A stretch of DNA of 64,000 bases from Bacillota bacterium (GTDB lineage Bacteria; Bacillota; Sulfobacillia; JAIMAT01): the NCBI GenBank assembly GCA_029960955.1, contig JASBVS010000033.1, positions 1-64,000 of the forward strand, given 5' to 3'. Below the pieces are notes generated by a model, which was not told the DNA's origin, did not search any database, and worked only from the letters and a program-made list of their open reading frames with translations. This document shows positions 7,967 through 16,723 of this stretch, one piece after another. The position numbers and the translations under genes were made by a program. Position 1 is the first letter of the stretch. Each line of letters opens with the position of its first letter.

Positions 7967-8224
7967 ATGAACGGGATCTGGCTGGCTGCGCTCCTCCTCG
8001 GCTTCGTGCTCGGCGCCACGCTCCGTCCGGGGCGCGTGCCTCTCCGCTGGAACGAGCGGCTCGGGCAGGCGTCGCTGGTCGTGCTGCTCCTCAGCCTGGG
8101 TGCCCAGGTGGGCGCCGACCCCACGGTCTGGCGGCACCCCGGCCTCCTCGCCGGCCGGGCGCTCCTCCTGGCCTGGCTGCCGCAGCTCGGGGCCGTCCTG
8201 GTGACGCGCTTCCTGGTGCGATGA
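7967..8224 (+). CDS. LysO-type exporter, N-terminal half as separate protein
   Basis: 85 aa from ATG 7967 after AGGAAGGGG. It has three hydrophobic segments (LAALLLGFVLGATL, ASLVVLLLSLGAQVGA, RALLLAWLPQLGAVLV) as in the N-terminal part of LysO/DUF340, the lysine exporter family (E. coli YbjE). Its stop overlaps the start of the second half by ATGA, so the two are translated together and probably form one transporter. Confidence 0.7.
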   Translation: MNGIWLAALLLGFVLGATLRPGRVPLRWNERLGQASLVVLLLSLGAQVGADPTVWRHPGLLAGRALLLAWLPQLGAVLVTRFLVR

Positions 8225-8820
8225 GCCGGCGGGTCCTGCTCGCCACCGCCGCCGGGATTCTCCTCGGCCTCCTCGCCCGCGGCCGTCCCCTGGCCGCCTG
8301 GGCCGGCTCCGCCGAGTCCTGGGCGCTGACGGGCCTCCTCTTCTCGGCCGGCCTGGTGATGGGTGCCGACCTGGAGCGGGTGGCGCGCCTGCTCCGTCGC
8401 GGTTGGCGGCTCCTCCTGACGCCGCTGGGCGCCGCCCTGGGCAGCCTGCTGGGCGGTCTCCTGGCGGCTCCCGTGAGCGGGCTCGACCCGGTGCACGCGC
8501 TGGCGGTGGCCGGCGGCTTCGGCTGGTACAGCCTCGACGCCGTCATGCTGGCCCGGGCGGCGGGCGGGCAGCTGGCGCTCCTGGGCTTCCTGGCCAACCT
8601 GCTGCGGGAGTTGACCGGCCTGGTGGCGGCCGGCTGGCTGGTGCGCAGGCTGGGCCGGGCGGCCGCGGTGGCGGCGGCCGGCGCCACCGCCATGGACACC
8701 GGCCTCGCGGTGCTCGTCCGCGCCGGCGGCGCGGAGGCGGGGGTGGAAGGTTTCCTGAGCGGCCTCCTGCTCAGCGCCGCGGTGCCGCTGCTGCTGGGCT
8801 TCCTTGGAAGGTGGTTGTGA
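8221..8820 (+). CDS. LysO-type exporter, C-terminal half
   Basis: 199 aa, ATG overlapping the previous stop. It has about six membrane helices and the LysO/DUF340 hallmarks GGFGWYSLDAVML, FLANLLRELTGL and GATAMDTGL, in which charged residues inside the membrane are thought to contact L-lysine. It would export lysine or a related amino acid at the cytoplasmic membrane. The two-gene form is known in several Firmicutes. The 109 bases after it precede a carboxypeptidase gene. Confidence 0.8.
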   Translation: MSRRVLLATAAGILLGLLARGRPLAAWAGSAESWALTGLLFSAGLVMGADLERVARLLRRGWRLLLTPLGAALGSLLGGLLAAPVSGLDPVHALAVAGGFGWYSLDAVMLARAAGGQLALLGFLANLLRELTGLVAAGWLVRRLGRAAAVAAAGATAMDTGLAVLVRAGGAEAGVEGFLSGLLLSAAVPLLLGFLGRWL

Positions 8821-8929
8821 GGGGCTCTTGTGATAGCATGGGGCGGCGTCCCCGGTCGCATGGCCGCCGGAGCGGCTACGGAGACTAGGCGAGGACCGGG
8901 GTCGTCGTCCGCATCCCGCTTCCGTCGAG

Positions 8930-10216
8930 GTGGAAGACGCATTGCGCTCTGGCTTCCGCATGGTCGGTCGGAGCGTCACCGGCGCCGGCCGACGCCTTCT
9001 GGCAGGGCTCCTCGCGCTCCTCTTCCTGCTGCCCGCGGCCTGGATCGCGCCGGCGGCGCAGGCCCAGACTCCCCCGCCGGTCCGCGGCAATCCGCTGAGC
9101 CTGAAGGCGGCGGCCGCGGAACTGCTCGACGTGCGCACCGGCCAGGTCCTCTACGCCTACAACGAGCACGCCAAGATGCAGCCGGCGAGCCTCGCCAAGC
9201 TGATGACCTTCCTGCTGGCGCTGAAGGCGCTGAAGGACGGCGTGGTCACGCCCCGCACCCAGGTGACGATCAGCCAGCAGGCCTGGCAGCTGTCGCTCAA
9301 CGACACCGTCTCGCGCATGTTCGTCCGCGTGGGCGACCGGGTGCCCTTCGACACGCTTCTCTACGGGCTGATGGTGGCCTCGGGCAACGACGCCGCGGTG
9401 GCCGTCGCGGAGCAGCTGGGCGGCACGGAGGCCAACTTCGTGCGCATGATGAACGCCGAGGCCCGCCAGCTGGGTCTGGAAGACACGTACTACCTCAACA
9501 GCCACGGGCTTTACGCGGCGGGCCAGACGACCAGCGCGGCCGACGTGGCCAAGCTCTCGGCCTACATCCTCAACCACTTTCCCGACGCGACGAAGTACAC
9601 CAAGCCGGCCACGTTCAGCTACCAGCCGAGCGGCGCGCCGCAACCCATCACGCAGCAGAACTGGAACGGCCTGGTGATCACCGACCGGCGCGTCGACGGC
9701 CTCAAGACCGGGCACCTGGAGGAGTCGGGCTACCACCTGGCCGCCTCGGCGCGCTCCGGCTCGATGCAACTGGTGGCGGTGGTGATGGGGATCCAGGCAC
9801 CGACGCTTCAGGCCGGGATGCAGGAGCGCGAGCGGGAGGCGGAGGCGCTTCTCAACTGGGGCTTCGACAACTTCACCACTGTCACGCCCGACCTGCACGG
9901 GAAACTTCCGGCCTCCATCCCCGTCTACAAGGGGGCGGCGGGAAGCGTCCAGCCGGTCCCGGCCGCGCCGCTCCTCCTGACCGTCCCCCGGCAGGACGCG
10001 CGCTCGCTCTCGGTCCAGGTCGCGCTGCCGTCGCGGCTGATCGCGCCGGTGCGCAAGGGCCAGCCGCTGGGCGAGATCGTGCTGAAGGCGGGTTCGGCGA
10101 GCTGGAAGATCCCCCTGGTGGCCCGCGGGGCGGTTCCGCGCGGAAACTTCCTCCGCGTCCTCTGGGACACGTTCCGCCTGGCGGTGGGGGACCTCCTGGC
10201 GCGGATCCACCTCTGA
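8930..10216 (+). CDS. D-alanyl-D-alanine carboxypeptidase (DacF/DacA-like)
   Basis: 428 aa. The N-terminus is a signal peptide (hydrophobic 22-40, cleavage near AQAQ), followed by the penicillin-binding S11 peptidase: S87LAK, S151GN and K259TG are all present. A beta-rich C-terminal domain (about 325-400) and a terminal amphipathic helix (LWDTFRLAVGDLLARIHL) would anchor it at the membrane face. It removes the terminal D-Ala from peptidoglycan stems. The start is uncertain: GTG 8930 gives the longest form, ATG 8960 is ten codons later, and neither has a clear SD. A second paralogue lies at 23.4 kb. Confidence 0.9.
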   Translation: MEDALRSGFRMVGRSVTGAGRRLLAGLLALLFLLPAAWIAPAAQAQTPPPVRGNPLSLKAAAAELLDVRTGQVLYAYNEHAKMQPASLAKLMTFLLALKALKDGVVTPRTQVTISQQAWQLSLNDTVSRMFVRVGDRVPFDTLLYGLMVASGNDAAVAVAEQLGGTEANFVRMMNAEARQLGLEDTYYLNSHGLYAAGQTTSAADVAKLSAYILNHFPDATKYTKPATFSYQPSGAPQPITQQNWNGLVITDRRVDGLKTGHLEESGYHLAASARSGSMQLVAVVMGIQAPTLQAGMQEREREAEALLNWGFDNFTTVTPDLHGKLPASIPVYKGAAGSVQPVPAAPLLLTVPRQDARSLSVQVALPSRLIAPVRKGQPLGEIVLKAGSASWKIPLVARGAVPRGNFLRVLWDTFRLAVGDLLARIHL

Positions 10217-10238
10217 CGGGCGCCGCCGCGTGGCGCGC

Positions 10239-10655
10239 TCAGAGGGGGGTGCGGAGCGTGGCCTCCTCCTCCATCCAGGCGGGAGAGCGGGAGCCGTCGC
10301 GCCGGGGCTCCGTCTCCCGGACGAGGAAGTCCCCGCTGGAGCCGAGGGTCTCGCGCCGGCGGCGGTCGATGCGGCGGGCCAGGATCACCCGGTAGCGGCC
10401 CGGCCGGGGCACGGCCAGCCGCCAGGCGTCGACGGGCCGGGGCAGGACGGCCTCGTAGAGAAGACCGCGTTCGGGGTCGACCAGGTCGAGGACCAGGTGG
10501 CTCTCGTTGCCCGTCCGGTGCCAGCGCCGCAGGTCGAGGCGCCCGCCCCAGGAGAGCCGGATCCACGTGCGGTCCAGGACCTCGACGCGGATCGACTCCT
10601 CCTCGTGGCCGCGAGCGGCTGTCTCGCTTTTCCGCGTCGACTCGGTTACGTTCAT
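10239..10655 (-). CDS. Conserved hypothetical, possibly DUF4912-like
   Basis: 138 aa from ATG 10655, with GGGAGG 9 bases upstream. The core reads IRVEVLDRTWIRLSWG, then HLVLDLVDPERG, WRLAVPRPGRYRVILAR, which is a compact beta-rich domain. It resembles DUF4912-type domains (a conserved aromatic W-L/I core and a closing GRYRV strand), but I am not certain. There is no signal or membrane segment. It is convergent with the carboxypeptidase gene (22 bases between stops) and divergent from the UPF0182 gene. Confidence 0.55.
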   Translation of the reverse strand: MNVTESTRKSETAARGHEEESIRVEVLDRTWIRLSWGGRLDLRRWHRTGNESHLVLDLVDPERGLLYEAVLPRPVDAWRLAVPRPGRYRVILARRIDRRRRETLGSSGDFLVRETEPRRDGSRSPAWMEEEATLRTPL

Positions 10656-10696
10656 GTGGGTGCCTCCCGCACGAAGCGTCAGAAAGCATCATGCCT

Positions 10697-10720
10697 CGCG
10701 GATCGGCTCCTCTATCCGCG
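10697..10720. other. Inverted repeat between divergent genes
   Basis: CGCGGAT at 10697-10703 and ATCCGCG at 10714-10720 form a 7-bp inverted repeat in the 107-bp divergent spacer before the UPF0182 gene. It may be an operator or a leader hairpin. No promoter boxes are clear. Confidence 0.3.
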
Positions 10721-10762
10721 CCAGGGGTACGGGGAGGTCGGCCATCGACGAGGGGGCGACCG

Positions 10763-13489
10763 ATGGGCGAGCGCAGGTGGATCTGGCTCTTCGCCGCCGG
10801 CATGCTGGCGGCCTTCGGGCTGGCGACGCTGGTCAGCGGGGGCTACGTCAGCTGGCAGTGGTACGGCCACCTGGGCTTCCGCGGCGTCTTCTGGACGATG
10901 CTGGCCTACCAGTGGGGCCTGGGGCTGCTCACGGGACTGCTGAGCGCGGGCTTCCTCTTCGCCAACCTGATCTGGGCGCGGCGTGCGTTCGGCGTCTTCT
11001 TCGTCAGCCCCGAGGCGGTTCCGCCGCAGGTCCTCCCCTGGCTGCGGCCGAGACGGCAGCTCCTCGTCCTGGCCCTGCTCTCGACGGCCACGGGGCTGGT
11101 GATGGGGCTGAACGGGGCGGGCGAGTGGATGACGGTGGCCCGCTGGTGGAACCGCGTGCCTTTCGGCCAGATGGACCCCGTCTTCCACCGGGACATCGGC
11201 TTCTACGTCTTCACGCTTCCCTTCCTCCGCCTCGTCTACGGCTATCTCGAGACGACCATCGTGCTGGCACTGGTCGTCGCAGGCTTCCTCTACTTCATGA
11301 CGGGCGCGGTGGCCGTCTTCGACCGGCGCTTCCACGTCTACCCGGCGGCCCGCGTGCACCTCGGGGTCCTGGTGGGGCTCTACTTCCTGGTGCTGGCCTG
11401 GCGCTACCGGCTCGACATGTTCGCCCTGCTCTTCTCCACGCGCGGCGTCGCCGCGGGCCCCGGCTACACGGACCTGCACGTGATGCTGCCGGGCCTCTGG
11501 GTGATGACGGGGCTGGCGCTGCTGGCGGCTGCGACCTCCTTCGCGCTGGCGCGCGTCAGCCATCTGCGCTGGCTGGGTTACGCGACGGCCGGCCTCGTGC
11601 TCGGCTCGATCCTGGTGGCGGGCGTCCTGCCGGCGCTGGTGCAGCGGCTGGTCGTCGTCCCCAACGAGCTGGTGAAGGAGCGCCCGTACATCGAGAACGC
11701 CATCCAGGCGACGCTGCGCGCCTGGAACCTCGAAGGCGTGGAGGCGCGCAACTACCAGGTGCGCCAGGACCTGAGCTACGCCGCGGTGCAGGCCGACCAG
11801 GGGACGATCAGCAACGTCCGCCTCTGGGACTGGCGCTTCATCAGCAGGGCCTACCAGCAGCTCCAGGGCATCCGCACCTACTACGAGTTCGACACCATGA
11901 CCGTCGACCGCTACGAGTTGAACGGCGCGCTCCGCCAGGTGGTCCTCTCGGGGCGCGAGATCAACTACGACAACCTGCCCGACCGGAGCTGGGTCAACAC
12001 GCACCTCATCTACACCCACGGGTACGGGGTGGTGGTGACGCCGGCGGCCGAGGTGACGCCGGACGGGATGCCGCCCTTCATCCTCCGCGACATCCCCCCG
12101 CACGGAAGCCCCGAGCTGGCGGTCCGGCAGCCGGCCATCTACTTCGGCCTGGACACGACGCCCTACGCCATCGTGGGCACGACGCAGAAGGAGTTCGACT
12201 ACCCCAAGGGCAACCGGAACGTCTACACGGAGTACCGGAGCCAGGGCGACGTCCGGCTGGGCACCTTCCTGCAGCGGCTGGCCTTCGCGCTGGCCGAGGG
12301 CGACTACAACGTCCTGCTCTCGAGCCAGCTGACGGCGGGCAGCCGCGCGCTGATCCACCGGCAGGTCCAGGAGCGGGTGGAGCAGGTGGCCCCCTTCCTC
12401 GTCTACGACTCCTCGCCCTACCTGGTCATCGACGGCGGCCGGCTCTACTGGATCCTGGACGCCTACACGGTCAGCTCCGACTACCCGTACGCCCAGGCGC
12501 TCCAGGAGAGCGGCGTCGACTACATGCGCAACTCCGTCAAGGCGGTGGTCGACGCCTACACCGGCTCCGTCACGTTCTACGCCTTCGACCCGGGCGATCC
12601 GCTCCTCCAGGCGTACGAGCGGATCTTCCCGGGCCTCTTCCGTCCCGCCGCCGAGATGCCGGCGGGGCTGCGCGCCCACGTCCGCTACCCGCAGGACCTC
12701 TTCAAGGCGCAGGTGCAGATCTACGTCCGCTACCACATGACCGACCCGGAGGTCTTCTACAACAAGGAGGATCTCTGGACGTTCCCGAAGGAGATCGCGG
12801 CCGGCACCTCCGACCAGCAGGCCATGGACCCGTACTACGCCATCTTCCAGCTTCCGGGCGAGTCGCAGCCGGAGTTCCTCCAGGTCATGCCGCTCACGCC
12901 CAACAACCGCGACAACATGATCGCCTGGCTGGCGGCCCGCTCCGACGGGTCCCACTACGGCCAGCTGGTGCTCTTCAACTTTCCCAAGCAGACGCAGATC
13001 TTCGGCCCGGCCCAGGTGGAGTCGCTGATCAACAACAACGACCGGATCTCCCAGGCGCTGACGCTCTGGAACCAGCAGGGTTCGCGCGTCCTGCGCGGCA
13101 ACCTGCTCGTCATCCCCATCGACCGCTCGCTCCTCTACGTCCAGCCGCTCTATCTGGAGTCGACGAGCACCCAGCTGCCCGAGCTGCGCCGGGTCATCGT
13201 CTCCTACGCGGGCCAGGTGGCCATGGCGCCGACGCTGGACGAGGCGCTCCGCTCCCTCTTCGGCGTCGCCGCCCCCCCGCCGCCGGCCGCGCCCTCGCCG
13301 GCGCCGGCGGGCCCGGGCGGCACGGCGCCGGCGTGGGCCGACCTCGTGCGCCAGGCCAACCAGCTGTACAGCCAGGCGCAGGAAGCCATCCGGCAGGGGA
13401 ATTGGGCGCTCTACGGAGAACGGATGGCCCAGTTGGCCCAGGTCCTGCAGCAGATGCAGCAGAGCCTGCCCTCCGGGCAGGGAAGATGA
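10763..13489 (+). CDS. UPF0182 family membrane protein
   Basis: 908 aa from ATG 10763, preceded by GAGGGGG; the 24 codons upstream in the same frame lack protein character. The N-terminal third has seven hydrophobic helices. The remainder is a large soluble, presumably extracytoplasmic part with the family motifs GREINYDNLPDRSWVNTH, YTHGYGVVVTPAAEV, YPKGNRNVYTEY and VRYPQDLFKAQ. The tail has a Pro/Ala linker and a Gln-rich helix. The function is unknown throughout the family, which occurs in Actinobacteria, Cyanobacteria and some thermophilic Firmicutes. It stands alone, with asnS 31 bases downstream. Confidence 0.9.
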   Translation: MGERRWIWLFAAGMLAAFGLATLVSGGYVSWQWYGHLGFRGVFWTMLAYQWGLGLLTGLLSAGFLFANLIWARRAFGVFFVSPEAVPPQVLPWLRPRRQLLVLALLSTATGLVMGLNGAGEWMTVARWWNRVPFGQMDPVFHRDIGFYVFTLPFLRLVYGYLETTIVLALVVAGFLYFMTGAVAVFDRRFHVYPAARVHLGVLVGLYFLVLAWRYRLDMFALLFSTRGVAAGPGYTDLHVMLPGLWVMTGLALLAAATSFALARVSHLRWLGYATAGLVLGSILVAGVLPALVQRLVVVPNELVKERPYIENAIQATLRAWNLEGVEARNYQVRQDLSYAAVQADQGTISNVRLWDWRFISRAYQQLQGIRTYYEFDTMTVDRYELNGALRQVVLSGREINYDNLPDRSWVNTHLIYTHGYGVVVTPAAEVTPDGMPPFILRDIPPHGSPELAVRQPAIYFGLDTTPYAIVGTTQKEFDYPKGNRNVYTEYRSQGDVRLGTFLQRLAFALAEGDYNVLLSSQLTAGSRALIHRQVQERVEQVAPFLVYDSSPYLVIDGGRLYWILDAYTVSSDYPYAQALQESGVDYMRNSVKAVVDAYTGSVTFYAFDPGDPLLQAYERIFPGLFRPAAEMPAGLRAHVRYPQDLFKAQVQIYVRYHMTDPEVFYNKEDLWTFPKEIAAGTSDQQAMDPYYAIFQLPGESQPEFLQVMPLTPNNRDNMIAWLAARSDGSHYGQLVLFNFPKQTQIFGPAQVESLINNNDRISQALTLWNQQGSRVLRGNLLVIPIDRSLLYVQPLYLESTSTQLPELRRVIVSYAGQVAMAPTLDEALRSLFGVAAPPPPAAPSPAPAGPGGTAPAWADLVRQANQLYSQAQEAIRQGNWALYGERMAQLAQVLQQMQQSLPSGQGR

Positions 13490-13520
13490 AAGACGAGCCG
13501 TGATCGGGGTGGAGTGAAGC

Positions 13521-14834
13521 GTGGAAGTGGAACCGGTGGAGAGGCCGCGAGTCCGCATCGAGGAGCTGCCCGCGCACGTGGGCGAGGAAGTCCGCCTGGA
13601 GGGCTGGCTCCACAACCGCCGCTCCAGCGGCAGGATCGCCTTTCTCATCGTCCGCGACGGGAGCGGCTTCGTCCAGGCCGTCGCGGCGCGGGATGCGCTG
13701 GGCGAGGAAGCCTACCGCCGCCTGGACCACCTGGTCCAGGAGAGCCCCCTGCGGCTGCAGGGGCGAGTGCGCGAGGACGGCCGCGCCCCCGGGGGCGTGG
13801 AGGTCGAGCTGAGCCGGGTGGAGAGCCTGCCCAGCGAGCCCGACTACCCGATCACCCCGAAGGAGCACGGGGTCGACTTCCTGCTCGACCACCGCCACCT
13901 CTGGCTCCGGACACCGCGACAGCGCGCCATCCTGCGCATCCGCGCGGAGGTGATGGCGGCCAGCGAGGACTTCCTGCGGGGGGAGGGCTTCGTCCGCGTC
14001 GACTCGCCCGTCCTGACCGCCAACGCCAGCGAGGGGACGACCACGCTCTTCGCCGTCGACTACTTCGGCGAGCCGGCCTACCTCTCGCAGAGCGGCCAGC
14101 TCTACGCCGAGGCGAGCGCCATGGCGCTGGGGCGCGTCTACTGCTTCGGACCCACCTTCCGGGCCGAGCGGTCGAAGACGCGGCGGCACCTGATCGAGTT
14201 CTGGATGCTGGAGCCGGAGGCGGCCTTCGTCGAGCACGAGGAGAACATGCGCATCCAGGAGAGGCTGGTCCGCTACGTCCTGCGGCGGGTCCTCGACCGC
14301 TGCGGCCGCGAGCTGGCCGACGCGGGGCGCGACGTGGCGAAGCTGGAGCGCGCGGAGGCGCCCTTCGAACGGATCACCTACGACGAGGCGCTGGCGCTCC
14401 TGCGGAGGCAGGGGCTGGAGCTGGAGTGGGGGGAGGACTTCGGAGCGCCACACGAGACCGCTCTGGCCTCGGCCTTCGAGCGGCCGGTCTTCGTCGAGCG
14501 CTATCCGGCCCGCGTCAAGGCCTTCTACATGCAGCCCGCGGCCGACGACCCGCGCGTCGCCCTCTGCGACGACCTGCTGGCGCCCGAAGGCTACGGCGAG
14601 GTGATCGGGGGGAGCCAGCGCATCCACGAGCTGGAGCTGCTTCGCCGCAGGATCCGCGAGCAGGGGCTGGACGAAGCCGACTTCGCGTGGTACCTCGACC
14701 TCCGCCGCTGGGGGAGCGTGCCCCACAGCGGCTTCGGGATGGGGATCGAGCGCGTGGTCGCCTGGATCTGCGGCCTGGAGCACGTGCGCGAGGCGGTGCC
14801 CTACCCGCGGCTGCTCAACCGGCTGCGGCCGTGA
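13521..14834 (+). CDS. asnS: Asparaginyl-tRNA synthetase
   Basis: 437 aa from GTG 13521 after GGAG. The N-terminal OB fold (residues about 10-110, VRLEGWLHNRRSSGRIAF) binds the anticodon. The class II core follows with motif 2 FRAERSKTRRHLIEF and motif 3 GFGMGIERVV. YPITPKEHGVDFLLDHRHLW is characteristic of the compact AsnS form. It charges tRNA-Asn with asparagine in the cytoplasm. An AspRS assignment is less likely because of the hinge and DHRHLWLR region. Length and motifs are complete. Confidence 0.92.
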   Translation: MEVEPVERPRVRIEELPAHVGEEVRLEGWLHNRRSSGRIAFLIVRDGSGFVQAVAARDALGEEAYRRLDHLVQESPLRLQGRVREDGRAPGGVEVELSRVESLPSEPDYPITPKEHGVDFLLDHRHLWLRTPRQRAILRIRAEVMAASEDFLRGEGFVRVDSPVLTANASEGTTTLFAVDYFGEPAYLSQSGQLYAEASAMALGRVYCFGPTFRAERSKTRRHLIEFWMLEPEAAFVEHEENMRIQERLVRYVLRRVLDRCGRELADAGRDVAKLERAEAPFERITYDEALALLRRQGLELEWGEDFGAPHETALASAFERPVFVERYPARVKAFYMQPAADDPRVALCDDLLAPEGYGEVIGGSQRIHELELLRRRIREQGLDEADFAWYLDLRRWGSVPHSGFGMGIERVVAWICGLEHVREAVPYPRLLNRLRP

Positions 14835-14896
14835 GACGCGCCGCGAAGGCCACGCGGCCGCCCACTCCGGCGGACGGTAGCGAGGGGGAAGGCGAG

Positions 14897-15883
14897 ATGG
14901 AGAGCGTCGGCAGCATCCTGCGCCGGCGGCGCGAGGAGATGGGCCTCTCGCTGGAGGAGGTGCAGGCCCGGACCAAGATCCGCATCCGCTACCTGGACGC
15001 CATCGAGCGGGGCGACTACGAGCTGCTCCCAGGCGAGGTCTACGTCCGGGGCTTCCTGCGCGCCTACGCGGAGGCGCTGGAGCTGGACCCGCGGCCGCTG
15101 CTCGAGCAGTACCGGCGCGAGGTGGCGGCCCTGGCGTCGCCCGAGGAAGAGGGACCCGCCCCCCAGGAGCCGCAGCCCCGCGAAGCCGCGCCGCCGGCGC
15201 CGCCGGCGCCGCCCCGGGCCACCCTGCCGCCGCGCGCGCGGACGGCCGTCCCCCCGCGGGCGCGGGCGCGGAACCACGGGCGGGCAGCCGGTCCGGGGCG
15301 AGCCGGGCTGGGATTGCGGAGTCCGGCCCGCTTCCTGGGCGTGCTCATGGCCGCCGTCCTCCTGGCGGGCGCGCTCGGCTACGTGCTCTGGCCGCGCACG
15401 CGCCCCGTCGCGCCCGGCGGCAAGCCCGCGGCGACGCAGACGGGCGGCGGACAGGCCGCCGGCAAGGGCGGGTCGAAGACGGGCCAGCCGGGCGGGACGG
15501 CCACCGGCGGCTCGCAGCAGGGCGGCGCGGCCGAGATCCGGCAGACCGTCTCCGGCCAGACCGTCCTCTACACGCTGAACGGGCAGGGGCCGCTCCGCCT
15601 CGACGTGCGCTTCGACGACCGCGTCTGGCTCGAGGTGAAGGCGGACGGCAAGACGGTCTACAGCGGCACCCTCCCCGCCGGCAGCGAGCGGAGCTGGACG
15701 GCGGAGCGGGAGCTCGACATCGTCACCGCGCGCCCCTACGCCATGACCGTCTCGCTGAACGGCCAGTCGCTGGGGACGCCCAGCCGCTCGACGCAGGTGA
15801 CCTACCTGGTCTTCGTCGTCGCGGCGAACCCCGGAGCGGGCACGGGCCAGGGCCAGAGCCCGGGCGGCTCCTCCGGCACCTGA
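14897..15883 (+). CDS. RodZ-like HTH membrane protein
   Basis: 328 aa from ATG 14897 after GAGGGGGAAGG. Residues 1-75 form an HTH_25 domain (SILRRRREEMGLSLEEVQAR, then YLDAIERGDYELLPGEVYVRG), followed by an Ala/Pro/Arg-rich linker, one membrane helix at about 147-165, a Gly/Lys/Gln-rich spacer and a C-terminal beta domain of the DUF4115/RodZ_C type (LRLDVRFDDRVWLEVKADG). In rods RodZ links MreB to the elongation machinery. In bacilli the homologue (YmfM) lies in the same spoIIIE-recA neighbourhood. Confidence 0.88.
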   Translation: MESVGSILRRRREEMGLSLEEVQARTKIRIRYLDAIERGDYELLPGEVYVRGFLRAYAEALELDPRPLLEQYRREVAALASPEEEGPAPQEPQPREAAPPAPPAPPRATLPPRARTAVPPRARARNHGRAAGPGRAGLGLRSPARFLGVLMAAVLLAGALGYVLWPRTRPVAPGGKPAATQTGGGQAAGKGGSKTGQPGGTATGGSQQGGAAEIRQTVSGQTVLYTLNGQGPLRLDVRFDDRVWLEVKADGKTVYSGTLPAGSERSWTAERELDIVTARPYAMTVSLNGQSLGTPSRSTQVTYLVFVVAANPGAGTGQGQSPGGSSGT

Positions 15884-15889
15884 GCGGCG

Positions 15890-16654
15890 CTAGCGGAGGG
15901 CGGAGGGCGCCGGCGTCGCGCCGGCGTCGCCCAGGAGGCGGCTGAGCGTGACGAAGTCGAAGCCCTCCTCGCGCAGCCCCAGGATCACCTGGCGCAGGGC
16001 CAGCGGCGTCTGGCTCTCCGTGTCGTTGGCGTTCATGAGGACGACGTCGCCGGGGCGGGCCAAGCGGAGGACGCGACGGCGGATGTAGTCCGTCCCGGGA
16101 CCCAGCCAGTCCTGCGAGTCGAGGCTCCAGCGGACGGGAACGTAGCCCTGCTCCGCCGCCGTCTGCAGCACCGTCGGGCTGTAGTCGCCGTTGGGCGCCC
16201 GGAAGAAGCGAGGCTTGCGCCCGGTCACCTGGCGGATGGCGTCGCCGGCCTGGCGGAGCTCCTCCAGGATCACTTCGCGCCCGTACTGGCTCATGTTGAT
16301 CTGGCGGTAGCCGAGGCTGCCCACCTCGTGGCCGTCCGCGGTCATCCGGCGCACCAGCTCGGGGTGCTCGGCCGCCCAGGCGCCCGAGACGAAGAAGACG
16401 GCCGGGACGTGCTCCTCGTGCAGGACGTCGAGCACCTGGACCGCCACCTGCTCGCCCCAGGCCACGTCGAAGGTGAGGACCAGCTCGCGCCGGCGCGTCT
16501 CCACCCGCTCCAGGGGCGCGGGACGGCCGGCGGCGGGCAGGTGACCGGCCAGCCGGAAGCCGCCTTCGAGAACCAGGAGGAAGCCGAAGAAGGCTGCGAG
16601 GACGGCGGCGCGGCGGCGGACGGCTTCCCCGAGGTCGAGGTGGAGGACGAACAC
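15890..16654 (-). CDS. PdaB-like polysaccharide deacetylase with a changed metal site
   Basis: 254 aa. It has one N-terminal membrane helix (about 15-32) and then a NodB-type domain: LTFDVAWGEQ, PAVFFVSGAW, DGHEVGSLGYRQ, RFFRAPNGDYS and DVVLMNANDTESQT. The order and the LTFDVAWG start fit the sporulation-linked PdaB/YlxY group rather than PdaA. The normal GHExGNH metal motif reads H109-EVGS-L114, so the second zinc-ligand His is Leu. Other active-site parts (D63, RAPNGDY) remain, so activity on peptidoglycan is uncertain. The GTG start lies after a G-rich stretch. It is convergent with the RodZ-like gene. Confidence 0.8.
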   Translation of the reverse strand: MFVLHLDLGEAVRRRAAVLAAFFGFLLVLEGGFRLAGHLPAAGRPAPLERVETRRRELVLTFDVAWGEQVAVQVLDVLHEEHVPAVFFVSGAWAAEHPELVRRMTADGHEVGSLGYRQINMSQYGREVILEELRQAGDAIRQVTGRKPRFFRAPNGDYSPTVLQTAAEQGYVPVRWSLDSQDWLGPGTDYIRRRVLRLARPGDVVLMNANDTESQTPLALRQVILGLREEGFDFVTLSRLLGDAGATPAPSALR

Positions 16655-16723
16655 GCCGGCGGCACCCCCCGCCCGGCCTCCCCGGGCCAGGCCACGGTAG
16701 AGGGTATGCCCGCGGCGGCCGCC

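Noticed and set aside
10712..13648. 978-codon minus-strand ORF opposite the UPF0182 gene
   Set aside because: Antisense shadow with His/Asp/Leu/Val repeats; the plus strand carries the conserved protein.
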